Shown one piece after another: positions 47,132-55,184 of a DNA stretch of 64,000 bases. The position numbers were made by a program, and so were the translations under genes. Each line of letters opens with the position of its first letter. Position 1 is the first letter of the stretch. The stretch comes from Saccharothrix tamanrassetensis (GTDB lineage: Bacteria > Actinomycetota > Actinomycetes > Mycobacteriales > Pseudonocardiaceae): positions 310,001 to 374,000 of the forward strand of contig NZ_JACHJN010000001.1 of NCBI RefSeq assembly GCF_014203665.1, given 5' to 3'. The notes under the pieces were generated by a model, which ran no database searches, was not told the DNA's origin, and worked only from the letters and a program-made list of their open reading frames with translations.

Positions 47132-48466
47132 ATGGACGAGCGCACGCCCGCATACCTGAGCGGGCACCTGGCACCCGTGCCCGACGAGATCGACGCGGTG
47201 GACCTGCCGGTCACCGGAGCACTGCCCGCCGAGCTGGTCGGCAGGTACTTCCGCAACGGCCCGAACCCGCTGCCGGGCGAGGTCAGCCCGCACTGGTTCG
47301 CCGGCCACGGGATGCTCCACGGCCTGCGGCTGCGGGACGGCCGCGCGGAGTGGTACCGCAACCGCTGGGTGCGCACCTCCCGACTGGACGGCGTTCCGCC
47401 GGTCGACGAGCGCGGCAACCGCGACCTCGCCGCCGTCACCGCCAACACCCACGTCATCGAGCACGCCGGACGCCTGCTGGCGCTGGTGGAGAACGGCCTT
47501 CCGCACGAGGTCGGCCGCGAGCTGGAGACCGTGGGGCCGTGCGACTTCGGCGGTCGGCTGACCACGGCCATGACGGCGCACCCGAAGCAGGACCCGGTGA
47601 CCGGCGAGCTGCACTTCTTCGGGTACGGCGTGCGGCCCCCGTACCTGACCTACCACCGGCTTTCCGCCGCCGGCGAGCTGGAGCTGAGCCTGCCGGTCGA
47701 CGTGCCGGGGCCGACGATGATGCACGACTTCGCCATCACCGAGCACCACGTCGTGTGGCTGGACCTCCCGGTCGTGTTCGACATGGCCCTGGTCGGGCGC
47801 GCGCTGCCGTACCGCTGGGACGACGACTACGGCGCCCGGATCGGCGTCATGGCCAAGGACGGCGGTCCCGTCCAGTGGTTCGAGGTCGAGTCCTGCTACG
47901 TCTTCCACGTCGGCAACGCCCGGGAGGATGCCGCCGGCCGGGTCGTGCTCGACGCGGTCCGCTACGACCGCACGATGTGGGACGGCTTCTGGCCGACGCT
48001 CGGCAGCGGTCAGGAGGCGGTGGACACGGCGGCGGCCGGCGGCACGAGCACCCTCCACCGCTGGATTTTGGACCCGGCCTCCGGCTCGGTCGCGGAGGAG
48101 CGGATCGACGAACGGGGCGTGGAGTTCCCGACGCTCAACGACGCCCTCGTGGGGCGGGACAACCAGTACCTCTACACCGTCGGCGAGCGGACGATCGTCA
48201 AGTACGACACCCGCACCGGCGACGGCGACGAGCACGACCTCGGCGCGGGGTGGCACGCGGGAGAAGCGGTGTTCGTGCTGGCCGCGGACGCGCGGGGCGA
48301 GGACGAGGGGTGGCTGCTCTCGTTGGTGACCAACGAAGACACCACCGTGCCGTCCGAACTCCGCGTGCTCGACGCGACCGACGTGAAGGCCGGTCCGGTG
48401 GCATCGGTGCACCTTCCGCGCCGCGTCCCGACCGGCTTCCACGGCTCGTGGTTCCCGGACGCCTGA
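47132..48466 (+). CDS. Carotenoid oxygenase (CCD/RPE65 family)
   Basis: 444 residues. Seven-bladed propeller family with RYFRNGPNPLPGE near the start and the four iron-binding histidines in AHPKQDP (~149), MMHDFAIT (~198), CYVFHVGNA (~259) and TGFHGSWFPDA (~437). Such enzymes cleave double bonds of carotenoids, retinoids or stilbene/lignin-type compounds with O2. No carotenoid genes lie nearby. The divergent PadR, often responsive to phenolic compounds, makes a phenylpropene/stilbene substrate worth considering. Confidence 0.87.
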   Translation: MDERTPAYLSGHLAPVPDEIDAVDLPVTGALPAELVGRYFRNGPNPLPGEVSPHWFAGHGMLHGLRLRDGRAEWYRNRWVRTSRLDGVPPVDERGNRDLAAVTANTHVIEHAGRLLALVENGLPHEVGRELETVGPCDFGGRLTTAMTAHPKQDPVTGELHFFGYGVRPPYLTYHRLSAAGELELSLPVDVPGPTMMHDFAITEHHVVWLDLPVVFDMALVGRALPYRWDDDYGARIGVMAKDGGPVQWFEVESCYVFHVGNAREDAAGRVVLDAVRYDRTMWDGFWPTLGSGQEAVDTAAAGGTSTLHRWILDPASGSVAEERIDERGVEFPTLNDALVGRDNQYLYTVGERTIVKYDTRTGDGDEHDLGAGWHAGEAVFVLAADARGEDEGWLLSLVTNEDTTVPSELRVLDATDVKAGPVASVHLPRRVPTGFHGSWFPDA

Positions 48467-48504
48467 GCCGCCTTCGGGACGACAGCCGACGCACCGGGCG
48501 CGGC

Positions 48505-48533
48505 CGGCCCGTACCGCTGTCCGGTACGGGCCG
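48505..48533. terminator. Bidirectional hairpin terminator
   Basis: CGGCCCGTACCG (48505-48516) and CGGTACGGGCCG (48522-48533) pair over 12 bases around CTGTC. It lies between the convergent carotenoid oxygenase and small secreted-protein genes. Confidence 0.75.
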
Positions 48534-48573
48534 ACCACGGTTCACGGATCCGCAGGGTGCGAACCCTTCGGGA

Positions 48574-48909
48574 TCAGTGGCAGCCGGTCAGGTTCTCCAA
48601 GGGAACCCAGCCGGTGGGGTCGTTGTTGCCGTGGCCCTGCGCCCAGTTGTGACCGGCCTTCCACTCGATCTTGCCCGTGAGCCGGAAGCCACCACCTCGC
48701 GGAATGGTGTAAAGGATCCGCGTGAATCCGGAATCCTCCCGCACCCAGGTGTTCTGGTTGGTGTTGCAGAGCGACTGGACCGACGGACCGGCGGTCACGG
48801 TCGGGGCCGCCGATGCGGTGCCTGCCGCGACGAGAACGCCGGAACCGGCCACCGCCACGGCGGCGAGCGTCACGGCCGCGGACCGGTACGCCCCTTTCAC
48901 CCACGACAT
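48574..48909 (-). CDS. Small secreted SH3-like protein
   Basis: 111 residues from the ATG at 48909 with GAGGAG six bases upstream. Signal peptide AAVTLAAVAVAGSGVLVAAG with cleavage near TASAA. The mature 65-70 residues (TWVREDSGFTRILYTIPRGG, TGWVPLENLTGCH) have the pattern of bacterial SH3-like domains and two Cys that may form a disulfide. SH3-like domains usually bind cell wall or proteins; role unknown. Confidence 0.65.
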   Translation of the reverse strand: MSWVKGAYRSAAVTLAAVAVAGSGVLVAAGTASAAPTVTAGPSVQSLCNTNQNTWVREDSGFTRILYTIPRGGGFRLTGKIEWKAGHNWAQGHGNNDPTGWVPLENLTGCH

Positions 48910-49047
48910 GCGCTTCTCCTCTTCGAGTTCGACTGACAAGGTGTGCCTTTCGATCGATGTCGACCAACTTGGTGGTTCCGCGCCGGAAAGCGCGTCGGTG
49001 GCGGTGCGCCCCGGACTGTCACGGGACGGGCACCGCGTCCTCGCCGG

Positions 49048-49887
49048 TCAGTTCAGGCAACCGCGCGGGAAGAAGCCCCACGCGATGCCGGCGACGAAGC
49101 GGTTGTCGTTCCACTTCGCCATCACCCACTGGCGGTCTTTCGTCACATAGCGGACGTCGATGCGCGACGGGGCGCCGGTTTTCGGGTCGATCACGGGAAC
49201 CGTGCCGAGTCGGTGCCGCGGAATGGCGGCGCCATCGGCTCCGTAGACGGCCGCCGCGCCGATGTTGCCGTAGACCGGGCATTCCGCCCGAGGCGTGGTC
49301 GCCTTGAGGCCGCCGCCCTTGTTCGTGCTCCACACCCCGTACTGGTTGCACAGGTTGTCGCGCGGCCGGCCGTCTACGGTCGTGCAGAACACCTGTTCCG
49401 AGTGCCACCAGCGCAACGCGTCCGGCGCACCGCCGGGGCGCGCGGACCCGGGGAAGGACGGCCCGTTCGCGCACCGCGTGCTGCTGAAACCGGTCCGCTT
49501 GAGGCCCAGCTTGCGAGTGCCGTAGATGTAGGCGCACCCGTCGAAAGAGCCGCCGGAGTAGCCCCACGGCCATCGGGTGATCCCGTCGGTGTTGCCGGCC
49601 GAGCCCTCGGCGATGCCGCGCACGTCCGTGTGGTCGGGACCGGGTTTGCGGGTGCCGTCCGCGAAGGTGAAGCCCTCCGCGAACAGGTAGCCCACCATCG
49701 GCCCGTTCGCCTTGTAGCTCGCCATCACCCAACCCGGTCCCATACCGGTCTGCGCGTGCGAGTCGGTGGCCGCCGGTTTGACCGCGTTGACGCCGACTCC
49801 GGCCGCACCGGACGTGGGCGCCGACAGCACCACCGCCGCGATCCCGGCGGTCACCGCCATGACGAGTCGTGGTGTCCCGATCCGCAC
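49048..49887 (-). CDS. Secreted Cys-rich SH3-like protein, function unknown
   Basis: 279 residues from a GTG at 49887 (GAAGGGGAA before). Signal peptide LVMAVTAGIAAVVLSAPTSGAAG. The mature part has several Cys, and two comparable segments, GPGWVMASYKANGPMVGYLF near the start and QWVMAKWNDNRFVAGIAWGF near the end, which look like related SH3-like strands. I recognise no enzyme motif. Divergent from the membrane-anchored HTH gene. Confidence 0.6.
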   Translation of the reverse strand: MRIGTPRLVMAVTAGIAAVVLSAPTSGAAGVGVNAVKPAATDSHAQTGMGPGWVMASYKANGPMVGYLFAEGFTFADGTRKPGPDHTDVRGIAEGSAGNTDGITRWPWGYSGGSFDGCAYIYGTRKLGLKRTGFSSTRCANGPSFPGSARPGGAPDALRWWHSEQVFCTTVDGRPRDNLCNQYGVWSTNKGGGLKATTPRAECPVYGNIGAAAVYGADGAAIPRHRLGTVPVIDPKTGAPSRIDVRYVTKDRQWVMAKWNDNRFVAGIAWGFFPRGCLN

Positions 49888-50056
49888 CGTCGTTCCCCTT
49901 CCGTCGGCCGTGGCTGGTCCGCCGCGGGTTCCCGACCACCGTGTCGGCTGCGACCAGCGGCGTTCCAGAGCCGTGAACACCCCGCGAACAGGACGTGCGC
50001 AGACCGCGAACGCCGTGCACGGTGTGTGAACGGTCGTGTGCGGGCAGTACGTCAGA

Positions 50057-50719
50057 ATGACCTTCGTGCGCAATGACGACAGCAGGACGAGACTCGCCCG
50101 GTTCGCCCACGAGTTACAGGACTTACGCAGGCAGCGCGGCGGTATCCCGGTCGCCGAACTGGCCCGGCAGGCGGGCTACGGTCGGACCGTCGTGTCGCAG
50201 GCCTTCAACGGGAGCAAGCTGCCGACGTGGGAGGTCATCGAGGACCTGGTGCACGCCCTCGGCGGCGACAAGGAGCTGTGGCGCGAGAAGTGGGCCTACG
50301 TCAAGGCCGACCCCCAGGCCCCGTTGGGGCACGACGCGGCAACGCCGCCACCCCGGACGGACGACGCGCCTGCGGTACGGCGGCATCGGTGGCCCCTGGT
50401 GACCGGGACGTTGGTCGCCGCCGCCGCCGTGGTGGCCGCGTTGTTGCTCATCCGCCCCTGGTCGCGGTCCGGCTCGGAGACCTCCGGGGACGGCGACATG
50501 CGGTGCATGGAAGTGGTGGCGCGCGACATCCGCGTGTTCCGCAGCGCCGACAGCGACGAAGCGTGGACGAACTGGCCGCAGGGCACCAAGTTCCGCGCCG
50601 ACACCCGGAACCGGACGGACAAGCGCTACCGGACCGTGCTGCCCGATGGTCGCGACGGGTGGGTCACCGCGGACAGCAAGTTCATCAGAGCGGCGCAGAA
50701 CTGCCCTCCCGGACCCTGA
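50057..50719 (+). CDS. Membrane-anchored HTH protein with extracytoplasmic SH3-like domain
   Basis: 220 residues from the ATG at 50057. N-terminal XRE-like HTH (ELARQAGYGRTVVSQAFNGSKLPTWEVIEDLV), a linker, one transmembrane helix (LVTGTLVAAAAVVAALLLI), then an external domain with RCMEVVARDIRVFRSA and RTVLPDGRDGWVTADSKFI, an SH3-like pattern. The layout suggests a one-protein sensor that links the cell surface to DNA. The neighbouring secreted SH3-like genes are possible targets or partners. Confidence 0.7.
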   Translation: MTFVRNDDSRTRLARFAHELQDLRRQRGGIPVAELARQAGYGRTVVSQAFNGSKLPTWEVIEDLVHALGGDKELWREKWAYVKADPQAPLGHDAATPPPRTDDAPAVRRHRWPLVTGTLVAAAAVVAALLLIRPWSRSGSETSGDGDMRCMEVVARDIRVFRSADSDEAWTNWPQGTKFRADTRNRTDKRYRTVLPDGRDGWVTADSKFIRAAQNCPPGP

Positions 50720-50933
50720 TCCCGAGCGGTGTTCGCGATCCGAACGACCACGCGGCGGGTGCGGACGGAGTCAGCGGCCCCGTCCACTCGAGACGCGACG
50801 CCGACCTCCCGCTCTCCCGCGGCCTCCCCGAGGTTGACTTCGGCGGGCAGGGGCTACCCCGACACGGACCGGTGCGGTGCCGGCCGGGGGCGACCGGCGG
50901 GCCGTCCGCACGTTCACCCGGAAGGTGGTTGTC

Positions 50934-52187
50934 GTGAACAGCGCAGGACCAGGTCAGGACCTCGACCGGACCCGAGCGGGTGACGACGTGCGCTGGCACG
51001 CGGTGCTCGGCGGGATCATCGATGCCTCGCACGTGGCGAGCGCCGACGAGTTGGCGGGTATCCTCGGGGAGGCCACCGCCCGGGTCGGGATCTCGGTCCG
51101 GCTGTACCTCGTCGACCTGGCCCAGCAGCAGCTGCACCCGGTGGACGCCGGGACCGGGCCGTCGCTGCCGGTCGCCTCGTCCGACGCGGGCCGCGCCTAC
51201 CGGGAGCTGGAGATCGTGGCCGCCGACGCGCCGCCGCAACTGTGGCTGCCGGTGCTCAACGGCACCGAACGGCTGGGCGTGGTGCACCTGACGCTGCCCG
51301 CCGGCGCCGATCCGACCGACCACGGGCTGCGCGCGCGGTGCTGGACCCTGTCCGGCCTGATCGGGCACCTGGTGCAGTCGAAACTGCACTACAGCGACCT
51401 GTTCCACGTCGTGCGCCGCACCAGGCCGCTGACCGTGGCGGCCGAACTGCTGTGGCAGCTGCTCCCGCCGCAGACCTTCGCCTGCGACCGGCTCGTGGTC
51501 ACCGCCTCGCTGGAACCGTACGACCAGGTCGGCGGCGACGGCTACGACTACGCGGTGGACGCCGACCGTGCGCACCTGGCCATCTTCGACGCCATGGGCC
51601 ACGACATGAACGCCGGCCTGACCACCACCATCGCCCTGGCCGCCACCCGCAACGCCCGCCGCACCGGCCTGGGCCTGGTCGAAGCCGCCGCGCTGGCCGA
51701 CCGGCACATCCTCGCCCAGAACCCGTCCGGCCGGGTGCGCTTCGCCACCGCCGTCCTCGCCCGGCTGGACCTGGCCACCGGCCGGCTGGAGTACGTCAAC
51801 GCCGGTCACCCGCCGCCGCTGCTGTTCCGCGACGGGAAGGTGGTCGGCCTGCCCGACGGCCCGGTGCGCCCCCCGCTCGGCCTGGGCCACCTCGTCCCGT
51901 CCGAACCGCGCACGGTGACCGGGCAGCTCCGCCCTGGCGACCGGGTGCTGCTCCACAGCGACGGCATCACCGAGGCCCGCAGCCTGGACGGGGAGCCCTT
52001 CGGGCACGACCGCCTGGTCGAACTCACCGAACGCCACGAGGCCGCCGGCCTGCCCGCGCCCGAGACGCTGCGCCGCATCACCCGGGCCGTGCTCCAGCAC
52101 CAGCGCGGTCGGCTCCAGGACGACGCCACCCTGCTGCTGGTGGAGTGGAGCCCCGACCGGGTGCGCGCGCTGCTCCCGACCGTGTGA
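50934..52187 (+). CDS. SpoIIE-type PP2C phosphatase with GAF-like sensor
   Basis: 417 residues from a GTG at 50934 with GGAAGG upstream. The first about 170 residues look like a GAF-like sensor domain (LGGIIDASHVASADELAGILGEAT, LWLPVLNGTERLGVVHLTLP). The rest is a SpoIIE/RsbU phosphatase: YDQVGGDGYDYAVD, IFDAMGHDMNAGLTTTIAL, YVNAGHPPPLLFRDG, LLHSDGITEAR and DDATLLLVEW carry the metal-binding Asp residues. It should dephosphorylate a STAS anti-sigma antagonist. No such partner is adjacent. Confidence 0.85.
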   Translation: MNSAGPGQDLDRTRAGDDVRWHAVLGGIIDASHVASADELAGILGEATARVGISVRLYLVDLAQQQLHPVDAGTGPSLPVASSDAGRAYRELEIVAADAPPQLWLPVLNGTERLGVVHLTLPAGADPTDHGLRARCWTLSGLIGHLVQSKLHYSDLFHVVRRTRPLTVAAELLWQLLPPQTFACDRLVVTASLEPYDQVGGDGYDYAVDADRAHLAIFDAMGHDMNAGLTTTIALAATRNARRTGLGLVEAAALADRHILAQNPSGRVRFATAVLARLDLATGRLEYVNAGHPPPLLFRDGKVVGLPDGPVRPPLGLGHLVPSEPRTVTGQLRPGDRVLLHSDGITEARSLDGEPFGHDRLVELTERHEAAGLPAPETLRRITRAVLQHQRGRLQDDATLLLVEWSPDRVRALLPTV

Positions 52188-52334
52188 ACAGGGACCGAAA
52201 TCGGTGTACGCCCGGCCGGCGAGAGGTTATGGCGGTGGCGCACGGGTATTCGACCGGGACGTCGAACGGTCGCCGCTTGGCACCGGGTGCCGGCCGAGGG
52301 GAAGGCCGGCGTCAACTCCCGAAGGGACGCTGCC

Positions 52335-52577
52335 ATGACTCACCCATCCCAGCCCCGTCGTGGTGCGATCGTCACCTACCTGAACCCCAACGTCCTCGAT
52401 CCGGTGGTGTTCGCGCACGGCCTGATCACCGGGCCGCACGTGGTCGACCCGGAGACGCACCGAAACTGGGTGCCCGTGCTGCGGCCCGACCACTCCACGG
52501 TCGTGCTGGACACGGCGAACATCGTGGAAGTGCTGCCATCCCGCGACGACCGGGCCGAACCCGGCACAGCCGCCTGA
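52335..52577 (+). CDS. Small hypothetical protein
   Basis: 80 residues; GAAGGGA precedes the ATG. Hydrophilic with a central beta-rich part (GAIVTYLNPNVLDPVVFAHGLI, TVVLDTANIVEVLPS). No signal peptide, membrane helix or Cys. I do not recognise a family; it is not an MbtH protein. A palindromic hairpin follows. Confidence 0.5.
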   Translation: MTHPSQPRRGAIVTYLNPNVLDPVVFAHGLITGPHVVDPETHRNWVPVLRPDHSTVVLDTANIVEVLPSRDDRAEPGTAA

Positions 52578-52585
52578 CCGACGCC

Positions 52586-52599
52586 GGACCGCGCGGTCC
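52586..52599 (+). terminator. Palindromic hairpin after the small gene
   Basis: GGACCGCGCGGTCC is a perfect palindrome nine bases after the stop; flanking CCGACGCC and GCGGCGGTCGG can extend the stem with a bulge. Probable terminator. Confidence 0.4.
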
Positions 52600-52728
52600 G
52601 CGGCGGTCGGCACCGTCATTCCCGATCGGGTGACATACGCACGGCCAGGTCTGCCCGCCCTACAACGGGTTACTCCGAATACGACGTACCGGCGGAAGCG
52701 AACGGGCGAGCGCATCGGAGGAGCGAAC

Positions 52729-53349
52729 ATGGTCAATCGACACGCATTCGGGTTCCGCGCGGCGGCGGTGGCGACGGGTCTGGTGTTGTCGACCGCCTTG
52801 TGCGTGGCCGTGCCGACCGCATCGGCCGCGCCTCCGACGCCGGACTTCGGGGCGGAGATCGACGGGTACGCGCCGCACGACCCGCAGAACACCTGCGACC
52901 CCACGGACAAACCCGGTGTGGTGGAGTTCAAGGACCTCCTGGCCGCCACCTACGGCAACCGCCACTGGGGGATCAGCCGCGCCTGCGACCAGGGGGCGAC
53001 GAGCGAGCACAAGGAAGGCCGCGCGCTCGACTACGCCTTCAACGTCACCGACGCGACCGAACAGGCGCAGGCGGACGACGTGCTGAACTGGCTGATGGCC
53101 ACCGACCGGCACGGCAACGCGCACGCTCTGGTGCGCCGGCTGGGGATCATGTACATCATCTGGAACAACCAGATCTGGTCGGCCACGGACCCGCGCTGGA
53201 CCCAGTACAACAACTGTTCGGGCGACAGCGGCGACCCGACCGCGTGCCACCGGGACCACATCCACTTCAGCTTCAGCCGGCAGGGTGCGAACAAGGAGAC
53301 CTCCTGGTGGACCGCGCAGGGCGCACCACAGGCGGAACAGGGGCGTTGA
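52729..53349 (+). CDS. Secreted M15-like peptidase/extensin-like domain protein
   Basis: 206 residues from the ATG at 52729 (GGAGGAG before). Signal peptide AAAVATGLVLSTALCVAVPTASA. The mature domain has SEHKEGRALDYAFN and ACHRDHIHFSFS, placing the His/Asp/His zinc ligands of the M15 D-Ala-D-Ala carboxypeptidase-like (VanY/ARB-07466) group. It probably cleaves peptidoglycan peptides outside the membrane. Ends close to the convergent DJ-1 gene. Confidence 0.75.
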   Translation: MVNRHAFGFRAAAVATGLVLSTALCVAVPTASAAPPTPDFGAEIDGYAPHDPQNTCDPTDKPGVVEFKDLLAATYGNRHWGISRACDQGATSEHKEGRALDYAFNVTDATEQAQADDVLNWLMATDRHGNAHALVRRLGIMYIIWNNQIWSATDPRWTQYNNCSGDSGDPTACHRDHIHFSFSRQGANKETSWWTAQGAPQAEQGR

Positions 53350-53386
53350 CCCGTCGCAGGAGCGGTACCGGGGCCGCGAACCCCCG

Positions 53387-54148
53387 TCACACCTGGGATT
53401 CGGCGAGCAGCCGCAGCGCCAGTTCCTTGAGCCGGGGATCGGCGTGCGCGGCGTTGCCCGAGTCGAACGGCGGCTGCGGGTCGTACTCGACGGCCAGTTG
53501 GATCGCCTTCGCCACGGTGTCCCCGGCGATCAGCGAAGCCAGGTGCAGAGCCATGTCCACGCCGGCCGACACCCCGGCCGCGGTGATGATCTTCCCGGAG
53601 CGCACGTAGCGCTCGGGCCGGTAGGTCACGTCGAACCGGGACTCCAGGTAGTCGGCGGAGGCCCAGTAGGTCGTGGCCTCCCGGCCGTCCAGCAGGCCCG
53701 CCGAGGCGAGGACCAGCGATCCGGTGCACACCGACGTCGTCCACCTGCTGTGCCGGTGGATGCGGCGGATCCAGTCCAGCAGCACCTGGTTGCCCATGGC
53801 CGCGATCGTGCCCCGGTTGCCCGCGCCGGGGACGAGGAGCACGTCCAGGGCGCCGACCTCGTCGATCGACCGGTCGGCCACGACCGCCACGTCCCCGGTG
53901 TCCGTGCGGACCGGGCCTCGCCGTTCGGCGATCATGGTGACCTTCGCGCCGGGCAGCCGGGACAGCACCTCCGCCGGGCCGGTGGGGTCCAGCAGGCTGT
54001 AGCCGTCGTACAGCAGGATGCCGATGTTCGGACCGCTCCCCTGCCGCTCGGCGTGCGCGGTCCCCGCGGCGGCCGTGCCGGCGGTGGCGAGGACGGCGGT
54101 GGCCACGGATCCCCGGAGCATCGCCCGGCGTGTCGTCGAATGCGTCAT
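53387..54148 (-). CDS. Tat-exported DJ-1/PfpI-family protein
   Basis: 253 residues. The N-terminus STTRRAMLRGSVATAVLATAG is a likely twin-arginine signal. The rest is a DJ-1/PfpI domain with ILLYDGYSLLDPTGPAEVLS and the nucleophile elbow TTSVCTGSLVLASAGLL with its Cys, as in isonitrile hydratase (InhA) and GlxA sensor domains. The ATG overlaps the stop of the upstream GlxA-type regulator gene (ATGA). An exported location is unusual for this family. Confidence 0.78.
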   Translation of the reverse strand: MTHSTTRRAMLRGSVATAVLATAGTAAAGTAHAERQGSGPNIGILLYDGYSLLDPTGPAEVLSRLPGAKVTMIAERRGPVRTDTGDVAVVADRSIDEVGALDVLLVPGAGNRGTIAAMGNQVLLDWIRRIHRHSRWTTSVCTGSLVLASAGLLDGREATTYWASADYLESRFDVTYRPERYVRSGKIITAAGVSAGVDMALHLASLIAGDTVAKAIQLAVEYDPQPPFDSGNAAHADPRLKELALRLLAESQV

Positions 54149-55149
54149 GGCGCCGAAGTCTCGTGGCCGGAAGGGGTTCGCGGGCGCGGCATGTCCGGCA
54201 TCCTGCGGATCGTGTCCCCGCCGACCCCGTAGTGGTCCAGGAACGCCTGCCGGAGCGTCTGCGCCGACCGGAACCCGCAGCGGCGGGCGATCGTCTCCAG
54301 CGACAGTTCGCTGGAGCGCACGAGGTGCACCGCCGCTTCGGTGCGCGCCGCCCGGACGGCACGTGCCGGGGTCGTCCCGAGGTGTGCGGTGAACAGGCGC
54401 GTCAGGTGGCGGGTGCTCACCCCCGCGCGGGCCGCCAGCGCCGCCGGCGTCAGGTCCTCGGCCAGGTTCCCGGCGATGTGGCCGGCGAGGTCGCCGACCA
54501 GCCGGTCACCCGGCGGTGGGGCGGCCAGGAACATGCTGATCTGGGCCTGGTCGGCGGGCCGGTGCAGGTACGACACCAGCTCGCGGGCCACCGCACGCGC
54601 CAGCGTCGGTCCGTGGTCGTCCTCGATCAGGGACAGCGTCAGGTCGAGCGCGCTGGTGACGCCGGCGGCGGTGTAGACGTCGCCGTCACGGATGTAGAGC
54701 GGACCCACGTCCACGGCGACTCTGGGGTGGCGGGCGGCCAACTGCTCGCCGTACCCCCAGTGCGTGGTCACCCGCCGGTCGTCCAGCAGCCCCGCGGCGG
54801 CGAGCACGTAGGTGCCGGTGCAGACCGAGGCGATGCGCCGGCTCCGTTCCGCCAGCCGCCGCACCTGCGCCAGCAACCGCGCGTCCGCCGCCGCCTTCTC
54901 GTACCCGACACCGCCCACGACGATCACCGTGTCCAGCCGTCCGGTCACCTCCTCCAGCCCGCGTCCGGCGCCGAGCGCGATCCCGGCCGAACTGCGGGCC
55001 GCCCGACGGCCGAGGGTGCCCAGCTCGATCGTGTAGGGAGGGGTCGCGCCGTACCGGTTGGCGATGTCCAGGGCCCCGCTGGGGCAGGCGATGTCGAGGA
55101 TCTGCGCGTCGTCGTAGGCCACGATGAGCACGCGCCGCCGATTGTCCAT
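54145..55149 (-). CDS. GlxA-family AraC-type regulator (DJ-1 sensor plus HTH)
   Basis: 334 residues. N-terminal DJ-1/PfpI-like domain (VLIVAYDDAQILDIACPSGALD, ASVCTGTYVLAAAGLL) and C-terminal AraC HTH (LTPAALAARAGVSTRHLTRLF, LETIARRCGFRSAQTLRQAF). Coupled with the exported DJ-1 protein downstream; the two share related sensor folds, so common ligands or a regulator-enzyme pair are possible. Confidence 0.87.
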   Translation of the reverse strand: MDNRRRVLIVAYDDAQILDIACPSGALDIANRYGATPPYTIELGTLGRRAARSSAGIALGAGRGLEEVTGRLDTVIVVGGVGYEKAAADARLLAQVRRLAERSRRIASVCTGTYVLAAAGLLDDRRVTTHWGYGEQLAARHPRVAVDVGPLYIRDGDVYTAAGVTSALDLTLSLIEDDHGPTLARAVARELVSYLHRPADQAQISMFLAAPPPGDRLVGDLAGHIAGNLAEDLTPAALAARAGVSTRHLTRLFTAHLGTTPARAVRAARTEAAVHLVRSSELSLETIARRCGFRSAQTLRQAFLDHYGVGGDTIRRMPDMPRPRTPSGHETSAP

Positions 55150-55184
55150 GACACCGATGATCACGCACCGCGGAAGACCGGGGC

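Noticed and set aside
52335-52577. MbtH-like protein for the NRPS
   Set aside because: Size is similar, but the conserved Trp-rich MbtH motifs are absent and it lies outside the siderophore cluster.
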